Positions 42,683-50,667 of a stretch of 64,000 nucleotides of DNA are shown one piece after another. Location: positions 50,758-114,757 of the forward strand of contig CALXBN010000036.1 of the NCBI GenBank assembly GCA_944386555.1. Direction: 5' to 3'. This stretch comes from an uncultured Ruthenibacterium sp. Its GTDB lineage: Bacteria > Bacillota > Clostridia > Oscillospirales > Ruminococcaceae. Position 1 is the first letter of the stretch. Every line of letters begins with the position of its first letter. The notes beneath the pieces were generated by a model. That model made no database searches, had not been told where the DNA came from, and worked only from the letters and a program-made list of their open reading frames with translations. The position numbers and the translations under genes are program-made.

Positions 42683-42711
42683 TTGCAAAAGAGAGGGAAA
42701 TCCGCTATAAT
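42683..42711 (+). promoter_or_regulatory. murA promoter
   Basis: TTGCAA (42683-42688), 17 nt, TATAAT (42706-42711), about 165 nt ahead of the murA start. A TATACT at about 42806 may be a second, nearer -10. No known RNA element is seen in the leader. Confidence 0.65.
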
Positions 42712-42876
42712 ATATAAGCGTGTGAGTTTTTTGCAGCAAAAATGTAAAGTTTTGGTGTTTGCGGGTGAACTGCGCCCCGGGCTTTTATTCCTGCGGGAAG
42801 TTGTGTATACTAATGCTGCATATTGTGAAAGAAGAAAGCACGGGGATGGCCCGGTGAAAAAGGAGAGATAAGCCAG

Positions 42877-44163
42877 TTGGAGAAATTTGTCATTCGCGGC
42901 GGAAATCCTTTGATGGGCGAAGTGGTGGTCAGCGGCGCAAAAAATGCGGCTGTAGCCATTTTGCCGGCGACAATCCTGGCAAAGGGAAAATGCGTTATTG
43001 AAAACTTGCCCAATATCAGTGACGTGACGGCTTCGGTGGATATTCTCAGCGCCATGGGGGCCCAGGTGCGGCTACTGAATAAGCATACGCTGGAGGTGGA
43101 CACCAGCCATATCACCGGGACGGTGGTGCCGGATGAGCTGTCGCGGCAAATGCGTGCGTCTTACTATTTCCTGGGGGCGCTGCTGGGGCGTTTTGGCCAG
43201 GCTACGGTGGCAATGCCCGGCGGGTGCAATTTGGGCCCGCGCCCCATCGACCAGCACCTGAAAGCCTTTACCGCTTTTGGCGCAAAAGACTCGGTAGAAG
43301 GCGGCATGATCGACGTACGGGCTGAAAATGGCCTGAGAGGAGAAGAGGTGTTCTTTGACACCGTTACGGTGGGAGCCACGATCAATGCCATGCTGGCGGC
43401 CGTGATGGCGGAAGGGACCACCGTACTGGAAAACGTGGCCAAAGAGCCCCATATTGTGGATGTGGCGAACTTCCTGAATACAATGGGCGCGGATGTGCGC
43501 GGCGCAGGGACCGATGTGATCAAGATCCGCGGCGTCAAAAAAATGCACGGCTGCACCTATTCCATCATCCCGGATCAGATTGAAGCCGGCAGCTATATGG
43601 TGGCGGCGGCGATTACCGGCGGCAATGTGCTGATTCAAAATGTCATTCCCAAACACTTGGAACCTATCACATCCAAGCTGGAAAAGGCCGGGGCCACCGT
43701 AGAAGAGTTTGACGATTCCGTGCGGGTGTCCCGCCAGGGTGACATTGAGCCGCTGAACATCAAAACCATGCCTCATCCGGGCTTTCCTACCGATATGCAG
43801 CCGCTGATGACAGCTTTGCTGTGTTTGGCGAAAGGCACTTCCATCATCACCGAAGGCATTTGGGAAAACAGGTTCCGCTATGTGGACGAGCTGTCCCGCA
43901 TGGGGGTCAATATCCAGGTGGCCGGGCGGGTGGCCGTTATTGAAGGCGTGCATCATTTGCGGCCGGCGCCGCTGCGCGCAACTGATCTGCGTGCGGGCGC
44001 GGCGATGGTGATGGCGGCGCTGGCAGCCGACGGCGTGTCGGAGATCAGCGAGATCGGCCACATTGAACGCGGCTATGAAGATATTGTAGGCAAGCTGCAG
44101 GGCTTGGGGGCTGATATCAGGCGCGTATCCAAACCGGAAACGCTGCTGCGCAAAGCACTGTAA
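42877..44163 (+). CDS. murA: UDP-N-acetylglucosamine 1-carboxyvinyltransferase
   Basis: A 428-residue enzyme that adds enolpyruvate from PEP to UDP-GlcNAc, the first committed step of peptidoglycan synthesis. The N-terminal GGNPLMGEVVVSGAKNAA carries the active-site Lys and Asn. MPGGCNLGPRPIDQHL includes the loop cysteine that fosfomycin alkylates, so the enzyme should be sensitive to it. PHPGFPTDMQP near the end is also diagnostic. Translation starts at TTG 42877, 10 nt after AAGGAGA. A terminator-like hairpin follows. Clostridia often carry two MurA paralogues; this could be either. Confidence 0.95.
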   Translation: MEKFVIRGGNPLMGEVVVSGAKNAAVAILPATILAKGKCVIENLPNISDVTASVDILSAMGAQVRLLNKHTLEVDTSHITGTVVPDELSRQMRASYYFLGALLGRFGQATVAMPGGCNLGPRPIDQHLKAFTAFGAKDSVEGGMIDVRAENGLRGEEVFFDTVTVGATINAMLAAVMAEGTTVLENVAKEPHIVDVANFLNTMGADVRGAGTDVIKIRGVKKMHGCTYSIIPDQIEAGSYMVAAAITGGNVLIQNVIPKHLEPITSKLEKAGATVEEFDDSVRVSRQGDIEPLNIKTMPHPGFPTDMQPLMTALLCLAKGTSIITEGIWENRFRYVDELSRMGVNIQVAGRVAVIEGVHHLRPAPLRATDLRAGAAMVMAALAADGVSEISEIGHIERGYEDIVGKLQGLGADIRRVSKPETLLRKAL

Positions 44164-44200
44164 TCTTTGTTCCGCAGAAGACGCAGATAGAAGATCAGAG

Positions 44201-44230
44201 AAAGGGACTTGTCCAAGTCCCTTTCTTTGT
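44201..44230 (+). terminator. Terminator after murA
   Basis: Stem AAAGGGACTT / AAGTCCCTTT (44201-44210 / 44215-44224) followed by CTTTGTTG. Confidence 0.8.
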
Positions 44231-44251
44231 TGTAAAAGGCGGGGGGACAAA

Positions 44252-45040
44252 TTGGCATTTTTTACGACGCTGTATTCCGGGTCATCCGGCAATTGTGCCC
44301 TGGTGGAGGAGGATGGGAAATTCCTGCTGGTGGACCTGGGCAAAAGCTGCCGTGCAGCCGCTATGGCCCTGAAGGGGCTGGAGCTGGCGCCGTCCGGGCT
44401 GATGGGGATTCTGGTCACGCATGAACATCATGACCATGTCAGCGGTCTGCCGGTGTTTCTCAAGCGGTGGAATGCGCCGGTATACGGTACGGCAGCCACA
44501 TTGGAAGAGCTGGCCCGCCGGCAGCTGGTGCGTCCGAATACCTCGCTGACAGCGGCTGACGGAAAACAGCTGGAGGTAGCAGGGTTCGGCGTGGAAAGCT
44601 TTTCCACCAGCCATGATTCGGCCGGCTGCTGCGGCTGGCGCATTACCACCCCAAAAGGAAAAACCGTGGCGATCGCCACGGACCTGGGCTATGTTTCCGA
44701 AGAGGTGATGGCGAACCTGTACTGTGCCGATGTGGTGGCGCTGGAAGCCAATTACGATGAGTATATGCTGTCACGCGGGCCGTATCCGCCCTATTTGAAA
44801 GCACGCATTGCTTCACAGAGGGGGCATTTGTCCAATGATGAGTGTGCTGCTGCGCTGCTGAAGCTGATGGATAACGGCTGTATCCGGTACAGCCTTTGCC
44901 ATATCAGCCAGGAAAACAATGCCCCCATGCTGGCCTTGGGCACGCTGCAGGCCGCTATGACGGCCGCGGGAATGGATCCGGAGGCCGTACAGGTCCAGGC
45001 GGCGCTGCGCCATCAGCCCTCGCCGGGCTATCGCTGGTGA
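44252..45040 (+). CDS. walJ: MBL-fold hydrolase, WalJ/YycJ type
   Basis: A 262-residue metallo-beta-lactamase-fold hydrolase. VTHEHHDHVSGLP supplies the HxHxDH metal site; SHDSAGCCGW and IATDLGYVSEEV supply later ligands. It closely resembles WalJ (YycJ), a cytoplasmic 5'-3' exonuclease-like protein often encoded with RlmH, which is indeed the next gene. In Bacillus both sit in the walRK region; here no walRK is present. Translation starts at TTG 44252 after GGCGGGGGG. The walJ-rlmH spacing of 36 nt implies one transcript. Confidence 0.85.
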   Translation: MAFFTTLYSGSSGNCALVEEDGKFLLVDLGKSCRAAAMALKGLELAPSGLMGILVTHEHHDHVSGLPVFLKRWNAPVYGTAATLEELARRQLVRPNTSLTAADGKQLEVAGFGVESFSTSHDSAGCCGWRITTPKGKTVAIATDLGYVSEEVMANLYCADVVALEANYDEYMLSRGPYPPYLKARIASQRGHLSNDECAAALLKLMDNGCIRYSLCHISQENNAPMLALGTLQAAMTAAGMDPEAVQVQAALRHQPSPGYRW

Positions 45041-45076
45041 ACGGATAAGCTGCATCGCCGGGAGGAGGAGAGAGCC

Positions 45077-45562
45077 GTGCAGAATATTACATTGATCGCT
45101 CTGGGGAAAATGAGCGCGCCTTATTACAGGGCGGCGGCGGCCGAATATGAAAAGCGGCTGGCGTCTTTCTGCCGGCTGCGTGTGATGGAGCTGCCTGAAG
45201 AGCCAATTGCGGAAAAAAGTGCCTCACAGGCACTGATCGACCGGGCACTGGAACGGGAAGGGCGTACCGTTTTGGCTGCAGTACCCAAAGGAGCCGCGCT
45301 GGTGGCTTTATGCATTGAAGGGAAAACGATGGACAGCCCGGCCCTGGCGCATTTTTTGGCGGAAAAGGCGCTGTCCGGGACGGCGGATATAGCCTTTGTG
45401 GTCGGTTCATCCCACGGGCTTGCGCCGGCGGTAAAGCAGGCGGCTGCTGTGCGCCTGTCCATGAGCCCGATGACGTTTCCTCACCAGCTGGCGCGGGTGA
45501 TGCTGCTGGAACAAATTTACCGCGCATTTTCCATCAATGCAGGATCGAAATATCACAAGTGA
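45077..45562 (+). CDS. rlmH: 23S rRNA (pseudouridine1915-N3)-methyltransferase
   Basis: A 161-residue SPOUT methyltransferase that methylates pseudouridine 1915 in helix 69 of the large ribosomal subunit RNA. The SAM-binding knot is visible in FVVGSSHGLAP. The C-terminal family signature SMTFPHQLARVMLLEQIYRA appears here with PMTFPHQLAR. It ends INAGSKYHK, nearly identical to other RlmH proteins. Its length is normal. The start is GTG 45077, 6 nt after GGAGGAGGAG. Confidence 0.97.
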   Translation: MQNITLIALGKMSAPYYRAAAAEYEKRLASFCRLRVMELPEEPIAEKSASQALIDRALEREGRTVLAAVPKGAALVALCIEGKTMDSPALAHFLAEKALSGTADIAFVVGSSHGLAPAVKQAAAVRLSMSPMTFPHQLARVMLLEQIYRAFSINAGSKYHK

Positions 45563-45586
45563 CCCGCAGGGCAGGGATGTAAAACG

Positions 45587-46333
45587 ATGGAACAGGAAAA
45601 GAAAGATGTGCCGCAGCCGGCGGGGCTGTCGGCTTTTGCGCTGAAAGTCATTGCGCTGGCAAGCATGACGGTGGATCATATTGGCGCCATTTTGGTGCTG
45701 CCGGTGCGGGGATTCTGGGCGGCGCTGCCGTACCGCTATATTGGCCGGCTGGCGTTTCCCATTTACTGCTTTTTGCTGACGGAGGGCTTTTTCCATACCG
45801 GCAGCCGGCGGCGTTATCTGGCGCGCCTGCTGCTGTTCGGCATTGCGACCGAGCCCATTTACGATCGGGTACTCTATGGCGGATGGATCAACTGGAACAA
45901 TCAAAACATTTTGTTCACCCTGGCCCTGGGGCTGCTGGCGATGGCTGCGCTGGAGCGGGCCGCCCGATGGGTTCTGGGCGGGCCCGGCCGCCCGGTGCGT
46001 GCCGCTTTGGGGGCAGTGTTCTGCGCCGGTCTGGCGGTGCTGTTCTGCCTGCTGGCGGAGGGGTTCCATGTGAGCTATGGCTGGCAGGGGATGCTGACCA
46101 TCTTGGCCTACTATTTCCTGCGGCGCTGGCGCTGGGCGGCCGCTTTGGGCGGTGCGGCAGTCCAGTTTGCGGAAAACAATTTCATCCAGTACGGAGCCGC
46201 GGCGGCGGCGGTTCCCATTGCGTTGTACAACGGGAAGAAGGGAAAAGCTATGAACAAGTGGCTGTTCTATGGCTATTATCCTGTGCACTTGGCGGTATTG
46301 GGGCTGGTGTTTGCCCTGTCAGGCTCTGTTTGA
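45587..46333 (+). CDS. TraX-family membrane protein
   Basis: A 248-residue protein with about eight hydrophobic segments. KVIALASMTVDHIGAIL near the start and YIGRLAFPIYCFLLTEGF form the TraX signature, and KWLFYGYYPVHLAVLGL closes it. The family is named for an F-pilin acetylase, but chromosomal members in Firmicutes are unstudied and are presumed acyltransferases of surface molecules. It lies 24 nt after rlmH, in the same direction. Its last 58 nt overlap, antisense, the 3' end of the DHFR-like gene. Confidence 0.85.
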   Translation: MEQEKKDVPQPAGLSAFALKVIALASMTVDHIGAILVLPVRGFWAALPYRYIGRLAFPIYCFLLTEGFFHTGSRRRYLARLLLFGIATEPIYDRVLYGGWINWNNQNILFTLALGLLAMAALERAARWVLGGPGRPVRAALGAVFCAGLAVLFCLLAEGFHVSYGWQGMLTILAYYFLRRWRWAAALGGAAVQFAENNFIQYGAAAAAVPIALYNGKKGKAMNKWLFYGYYPVHLAVLGLVFALSGSV

Positions 46334-46869
46334 GGGGCCGGGTTCCGGGGAAGGTATACTAGCTCGGTGATGCCGCAGTGACTTTCAGCGCGGAGCAGGC
46401 GCAGGGGGATCTGCGGAGTACCGGCGGGGAACAGCGGGATGCCGCCGCCCAGGATCATGGGGATCACGGAGATATGATACCGGTCGATCGCACCGGATGC
46501 CAGCAGCGGAGCAACGATTTGTGCGCCGCCGCAGATCCAGATGCCGCGTCCAGCCTGTGTCTTGAGGCTGCGGATGAGTTCACAGGGTCGGCAGTTCACA
46601 AAACGGATGGAGTCGGTGGACGAAAGCGCACGATGGGTAATGACATAGCAAGTCATCCCGCAGTAGGGCCATTGCCCCGGAGAGAGCTCGCTGACAATTT
46701 GATGGTAGGTATTCCACCCCATTACGATCGTATCTACTTGCTCGAGAAAGCGGCTGTAAGACTCATCGTCCTCGCCGTTGCCGCTGTCAGTCAGCCAATC
46801 AACCCGCCCGTCCCGGTCGGCGATATATCCGTCAAGGCTTATGGCGATATACAGTATACAGTTCCGCAT
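46276..46869 (-). CDS. DHFR/RibD C-terminal-like reductase
   Basis: A 197-residue protein of the dihydrofolate reductase-like superfamily (RibD C-terminal branch). LYIAISLDGYIADRDG at the start is the diagnostic cofactor-side strand. IVMGWNTYHQI and GIWICGGAQIVAPLL form the NADPH site. These stand-alone reductases are common accessory genes with unknown substrates. The usual domain ends near LVYLPRN; a polar tail of about 22 residues follows and lies antisense to the TraX gene. The promoter region has a TATACT at about 46902-46897. Confidence 0.85.
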   Translation of the reverse strand: MRNCILYIAISLDGYIADRDGRVDWLTDSGNGEDDESYSRFLEQVDTIVMGWNTYHQIVSELSPGQWPYCGMTCYVITHRALSSTDSIRFVNCRPCELIRSLKTQAGRGIWICGGAQIVAPLLASGAIDRYHISVIPMILGGGIPLFPAGTPQIPLRLLRAESHCGITELVYLPRNPAPQTEPDRANTSPNTAKCTG

Positions 46870-47174
46870 GGGTTCGGTCCGTCCTTTCTTTTTTTATAGT
46901 ATAACACAGATCGCACGGCTTATGGATAGGAATGCGCCCCTGCTTTTTGCAAAAAGCAGGGGCGCATCGCTGTGTATAAACAGCCAAAAACATCGGCGGC
47001 GGAGGATTTCTGAATCAAAGCGCAGCCCTGACAGGCCGGCTCTCCTTTTCCTGGCAGCTGTGCGGGAACGGCCTGCGGAACAGAGAACCGGAAAGGCTGC
47101 GGAGTCGGCAGCGGCAGGCACAGGGGTACGCGGTTTTCCCTGCATCGCTCAGCGGGAGGTCCCTGCATACGGCA
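46870..47174. other. Gene-free region between the reductase and the lipoprotein
   Basis: About 300 nt without a convincing gene. It holds the reductase promoter and a perfect 36-bp palindrome at 46932-46967. No terminator with a T-run was found for the minus-strand lipoprotein operon. Confidence 0.5.
46932..46967. repeat. Perfect 36-bp palindrome
   Basis: Arms 46932-46948 and 46951-46967 are exact reverse complements (17 bp each) around a GC centre. GC-rich outer arms enclose TTTTT-GC-AAAAA, the reverse of normal terminator layout, and no T-run follows on either strand. Confidence 0.75.
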
Positions 47175-47645
47175 TCACGCGGGGCTTTCTTTCGACGGGG
47201 TCACTTCCAGCCGCAGTATGCCGGTGAAACCTTCCCCCACGGCGCAGATATAGTTGGAACCGCTTTCCAGAGTCAGGTCAGCCTCATAGGCGCCGGTGCC
47301 TTCCAGAAGGACTTCTTCTTCCGTACCCCGCTGCAATACCACTTTCAGACAGCCTGTGCTGGCCTCTGCGTTGCAGGCCACCGTAATACAGTGGGTGTTC
47401 AGGGCAGTGGTGCCGCCCAGCAGAGTCTCGGTGCCGCTGAAATCTTCATAGTGTACCGTATAAGAGCCGGTATAGCCGCTGCTGTCCAGTTGGCGGGTGC
47501 CCTGCAGCAGAAAGTCCGGCGACAGGGAGGCCCGCCCCGCGGCCTGCAGCAGGCCGTCGAACAGCTGTACAGCCGAGCGCGCCTGGCAGCCGGCCAAGCA
47601 CAAACACAGCGCCAGCGCGCAGGCCGCGCGCATCAGCCGCCGCAT
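47175..47645 (-). CDS. Small lipoprotein of unknown function
   Basis: A 156-residue exported protein with a signal peptide and lipobox (ALCLCLAGC, lipidated Cys at about 20). The mature part is beta-rich (YTGSYTVHYEDFSG) and has no recognised domain. It starts 3 nt after a 35-residue membrane gene, which in turn overlaps the end region of the BceB-type permease, so it is the last member of the antimicrobial-peptide response operon. It may help to bind or sense the peptide at the surface, by location only. Confidence 0.7.
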   Translation of the reverse strand: MRRLMRAACALALCLCLAGCQARSAVQLFDGLLQAAGRASLSPDFLLQGTRQLDSSGYTGSYTVHYEDFSGTETLLGGTTALNTHCITVACNAEASTGCLKVVLQRGTEEEVLLEGTGAYEADLTLESGSNYICAVGEGFTGILRLEVTPSKESPA

Positions 47646-47648
47646 GGG

Positions 47649-47756
47649 TCAGGCCTCTGGGCGGTAGGGCGGCATATCCGGCAGTTTGCGCCCCAACAGC
47701 CAAATCACGCCGGCAGCCGCAGCCAAAGCCGCCGCTATTTTAAGAAAAGTACGCAC
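47649..47756 (-). CDS. 35-residue membrane micropeptide
   Basis: A GTG start (47756) is preceded by AGGTGA, which overlaps the end of the permease gene. The product [20 protein letters not shown] continues LGRKLPDMPPYRPEA: one membrane helix and a short Pro-rich tail. Spacing on both sides (11 nt and 3 nt) and the ribosome site argue that it is translated. No family known. Confidence 0.6.
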   Translation of the reverse strand: MRTFLKIAAALAAAAGVIWLLGRKLPDMPPYRPEA

Positions 47757-47767
47757 AGCAAATCACC

Positions 47768-49759
47768 TCATGCTTTCACAAGTTTATAGTAAGTGCGGGA
47801 AGTGATCCGGTACACGGCCAGATAGGCCAAACCAAATACGGCAAAAATGCCTGCACAGACCACGGCAAACAGGGGCCGGTTATACATGCTGAATACAACC
47901 AGGATATTGGCGATGATGTTGAAGGCGAACAGCATGTGCACCAAAGCCATCAGCAGGGGCAGGAAAAACACTGTCAGTACCTGTTTGGAAATGGTGCGCC
48001 GCACTTCTTTCTGGCTCATGCCCACCTGCTGCAAAATGACAAACCGCTCCCGGTCGTCAAAGCCTTCGCTGAGCTGTTTGTAGTAGATGATCAGCACGGT
48101 GGCCAGCATGAACATGCACCCCAGGTACAGTCCCAGGAACAGAAAGCTGCCGTAGGTGCGGCCCCATTCGTCACTGACGGCTGCACGGCTTTGCACACTG
48201 AAGGCCATGCCCGCGGGGGTATAGTCGATCAGCCCCTGGGCCACACGCTGCTGCTGTGCAGCACTGCCGGATACATCCATATACAGCATGGCGTCGGATG
48301 TGGTTTCAGGCGCATAATCTTCATCCCATTGGCGGTTCAGCTGCGTTTCAATGTCTCGGGCCGTGGGCCAGCTGTCCACCACCATGAAATAGACGTTTCC
48401 GGCCGCCACGTAGGTCTGATAAAAAGATTCCAGTGCATCGGGCAGGCTGCTCAGAGGTATGACGTTAAAGCGGTAGCTGCCGCAGGCCAGGACATCGGCG
48501 GGCAGTGCGGCGGTGCTCCATACCAGTGCACAGCCAGGGTCAAGGCTGGCCCCGGCGTCAAAGTACTTCTGATAATCCTCCAAAGGGATCACTTTTAAAA
48601 CGCTGTCATCGGCCTCGGCGCCGGTGGCCCCGTGGAATGTGCCGGTTTCATCCAGATCCACCGCGATATGTGCCTCACGGTACAGCAGTTCGCTTTCGAT
48701 CAGCGACCCGCTCTGTTCAGCGGCACTGTGAACGGCCTGGTCCACCTGATCCATGGTGACGTTCTCGCCTAGAGTGATCTGGCTGCGGATATCTGTGGGG
48801 AACTGGGTGTACAGCATGTCGTCCCGCCCGGCGTACAGGCACACGGTGGTAGATACGCTCACCAGTACCATGGTGAACAGGATGCAGATGGCCGCCAGGC
48901 CTGCGGCGTTCTGCTTCATGCGGTACATCATGCCCGACACGCTGATAAAGTGCTCGGGGGTATAATAATAGCTTTTGCGCCGTTTCAAGAATTTCAGCAG
49001 GGCAATGGAACCGGCGGTAAACAGGCAGAACGTCCCCAAAATGACAGCCAGTACAGCCAGGAAAAAGAGGAGGATGGCGTTCAACGGGTCGTTTACCGTC
49101 ACGGCGGTATAATAGCCCCATCCCAGAGACAAGATTCCCACGATGACCAGCAGCCAGGAGGCACGGGGTTCTTTTTCGCCGGTACGGCGGCTGGCCAGGA
49201 GCTCTACGGGCCGGGCCACGCGGATGCGGTTCAGGTTGTACAGCAGCGTAACGCCGAAAATGCACAGAAACAGGACACAGGCCGTGGCGGCAGATGCCCA
49301 GCTGAAAGAAAAAGCCAGCGGCGTTTCAATTTCCATGACATACAGCAGCGCCATGAACAGCAGCTTTGAAAGCAGCGCACCCAATCCAATTCCCAGTACA
49401 AGGCAGCACAGGGCAGTGAACAGCGTTTCGAACAGCAGTACCAGGGCCACGTGACGTTTTTCCATGCCCAGCACACAGTACAGGCCGAATTCGGCCTTGC
49501 GGCGCTTGATGAGAAAGCTGTTTGTATAAAAAATCAGGACGATACAGAAAATACCGATCACCACAGTGCCCAGGAAAAAGATCGTCAATGCGATGGCGGC
49601 CCCGGGTACATACATCAGTCCCTCAGCCATTGTAATGGACTGCATGATATAGTACATGGCCACACAAACGGTGCCTGTCAGAAGATAGGGCAGGTAGGTG
49701 CTGCGGCTGCGGGCCAGATTGCGCAGGGCCAGGCGCGGATACAGGGAAAAACCGCTCAT
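47768..49759 (-). CDS. bceB: BceB-type ABC permease
   Basis: A 663-residue permease with about ten membrane spans and a large extracellular loop (about 300-530) between spans seven and eight. This is the architecture of BceB-type transporters, which sense and remove bacitracin-like or other cell-wall-active peptides from lipid II cycle targets. The FtsX-like domain appears twice (around SFLIKRRKAEFGLYCVLGM and GFDDRERFVILQQVGMSQKE). It overlaps the ATPase gene by 4 nt and belongs with the two-component system next door, whose kinase it probably controls. Confidence 0.85.
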   Translation of the reverse strand: MSGFSLYPRLALRNLARSRSTYLPYLLTGTVCVAMYYIMQSITMAEGLMYVPGAAIALTIFFLGTVVIGIFCIVLIFYTNSFLIKRRKAEFGLYCVLGMEKRHVALVLLFETLFTALCCLVLGIGLGALLSKLLFMALLYVMEIETPLAFSFSWASAATACVLFLCIFGVTLLYNLNRIRVARPVELLASRRTGEKEPRASWLLVIVGILSLGWGYYTAVTVNDPLNAILLFFLAVLAVILGTFCLFTAGSIALLKFLKRRKSYYYTPEHFISVSGMMYRMKQNAAGLAAICILFTMVLVSVSTTVCLYAGRDDMLYTQFPTDIRSQITLGENVTMDQVDQAVHSAAEQSGSLIESELLYREAHIAVDLDETGTFHGATGAEADDSVLKVIPLEDYQKYFDAGASLDPGCALVWSTAALPADVLACGSYRFNVIPLSSLPDALESFYQTYVAAGNVYFMVVDSWPTARDIETQLNRQWDEDYAPETTSDAMLYMDVSGSAAQQQRVAQGLIDYTPAGMAFSVQSRAAVSDEWGRTYGSFLFLGLYLGCMFMLATVLIIYYKQLSEGFDDRERFVILQQVGMSQKEVRRTISKQVLTVFFLPLLMALVHMLFAFNIIANILVVFSMYNRPLFAVVCAGIFAVFGLAYLAVYRITSRTYYKLVKA

Positions 49760-50520
49760 TGCCCGTCACCTCCGCCTGCCAGCATGGTCAGCGTATCGCT
49801 GATCTTGGCGTACAGCTCCCGGTCAGTCAGGCTGCCGCGGTACAGCTCGTGAAAAACGATGCCGTCCTTGATGAACAGCACGCGGGAAGCGCAGCTGGCT
49901 GCCCGGGCCGAGTGCGTCACCATCAGTACGGTCTGTCCCTCCCGGTTGATCCGACCGAACAGCTCCAAGAGGGAAGCGGAAGCCTTGGAGTCCAGCGCGC
50001 CGGTGGGTTCGTCCGCCAACAGAATGTCAGGGCGTGTAATCAGTGCGCGGGCGACGGCGGCCCGCTGTTTCTGGCCGCCGGACACTTCGTAAGGATATTT
50101 CTCAAGGATCTCTTCAATGCCCAGAGACCGGGCAATAGGGGCCAGGCGTGCGGCCATTTCAGCGGGGCCGCGGCGGCCCAGTACCAGGGGCAGATAAATG
50201 TTGTCCCGCAGGGTAAAAGTGTCCAGCAGATGGAAGTCTTGGAATACAAAGCCCAAGTGCTCGCGGCGGAACTGGGCCAGCTTCCCCTCCGGGACCTTAG
50301 CTAGGTCGCGTTCCTGCAGGCGGACGGTGCCGGCGGTGGGCTGATCCAACGTGGCCAGAATATTCAGCAGTGTCGTTTTGCCAGAGCCGCTTTCGCCCAT
50401 AATGGCGACATATTCGCCTTCTTCCACCGTGAAATTGACATCCCGCAGGGCCTCCACCTGGGCTCCGCCGAAACGGGAAGTGTATATTTTTTGCAGATGT
50501 GTGACAGTCAGCAGCGACAT
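49756..50520 (-). CDS. bceA: BceA-type ABC ATPase
   Basis: A 254-residue ATPase. Walker A is GESGSGKTT, signature VSGGQKQRAAVARAL, Walker B ILLADEPTGALD, and the H-loop VTHSARAA. It belongs to the MacB/LolD/BceA branch. ATG 50520 follows GGAGGC; two further upstream codons lack a site. The permease follows with an ATGA overlap. Upstream lies a 147-nt gap with a box matching the BceR consensus and a TACAAT -10, so the pair has its own regulated promoter in addition to any read-through. Confidence 0.9.
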   Translation of the reverse strand: MSLLTVTHLQKIYTSRFGGAQVEALRDVNFTVEEGEYVAIMGESGSGKTTLLNILATLDQPTAGTVRLQERDLAKVPEGKLAQFRREHLGFVFQDFHLLDTFTLRDNIYLPLVLGRRGPAEMAARLAPIARSLGIEEILEKYPYEVSGGQKQRAAVARALITRPDILLADEPTGALDSKASASLLELFGRINREGQTVLMVTHSARAASCASRVLFIKDGIVFHELYRGSLTDRELYAKISDTLTMLAGGGDGQ

Positions 50521-50551
50521 GCACAAAGCCTCCTTTTGTCTTGCTGATCCT

Positions 50552-50626
50552 ATTGTACAGCGAAGAAAAGCCGGCGAGCCATCGAAAAACCTTACATTCC
50601 ATGCGGTAAAACTTACAAATTTGTCA
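50552..50626 (-). promoter_or_regulatory. BceR-type operator and promoter of the bceAB pair
   Basis: On the minus strand TGACA-AATT-TGTAA (50626-50613) is an exact match to the published BceR-type consensus TNACA-N4-TGTAA. A half-site TGTAAG lies at 50596-50591 and a TACAAT -10 at 50557-50552. No -35 box is present at the expected place, so activation by the bound regulator is likely. Confidence 0.6.
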
Positions 50627-50667
50627 CATGGCGGCGGGAAGGGCGGGTACTGAGGAAAAGCGAACGG

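Noticed and set aside
46894..47145. An 83-codon minus-strand frame across the 46.9 kb palindrome
   Set aside because: No ribosome site; the frame reads through a perfect inverted repeat and has low-complexity Arg/Ala content.
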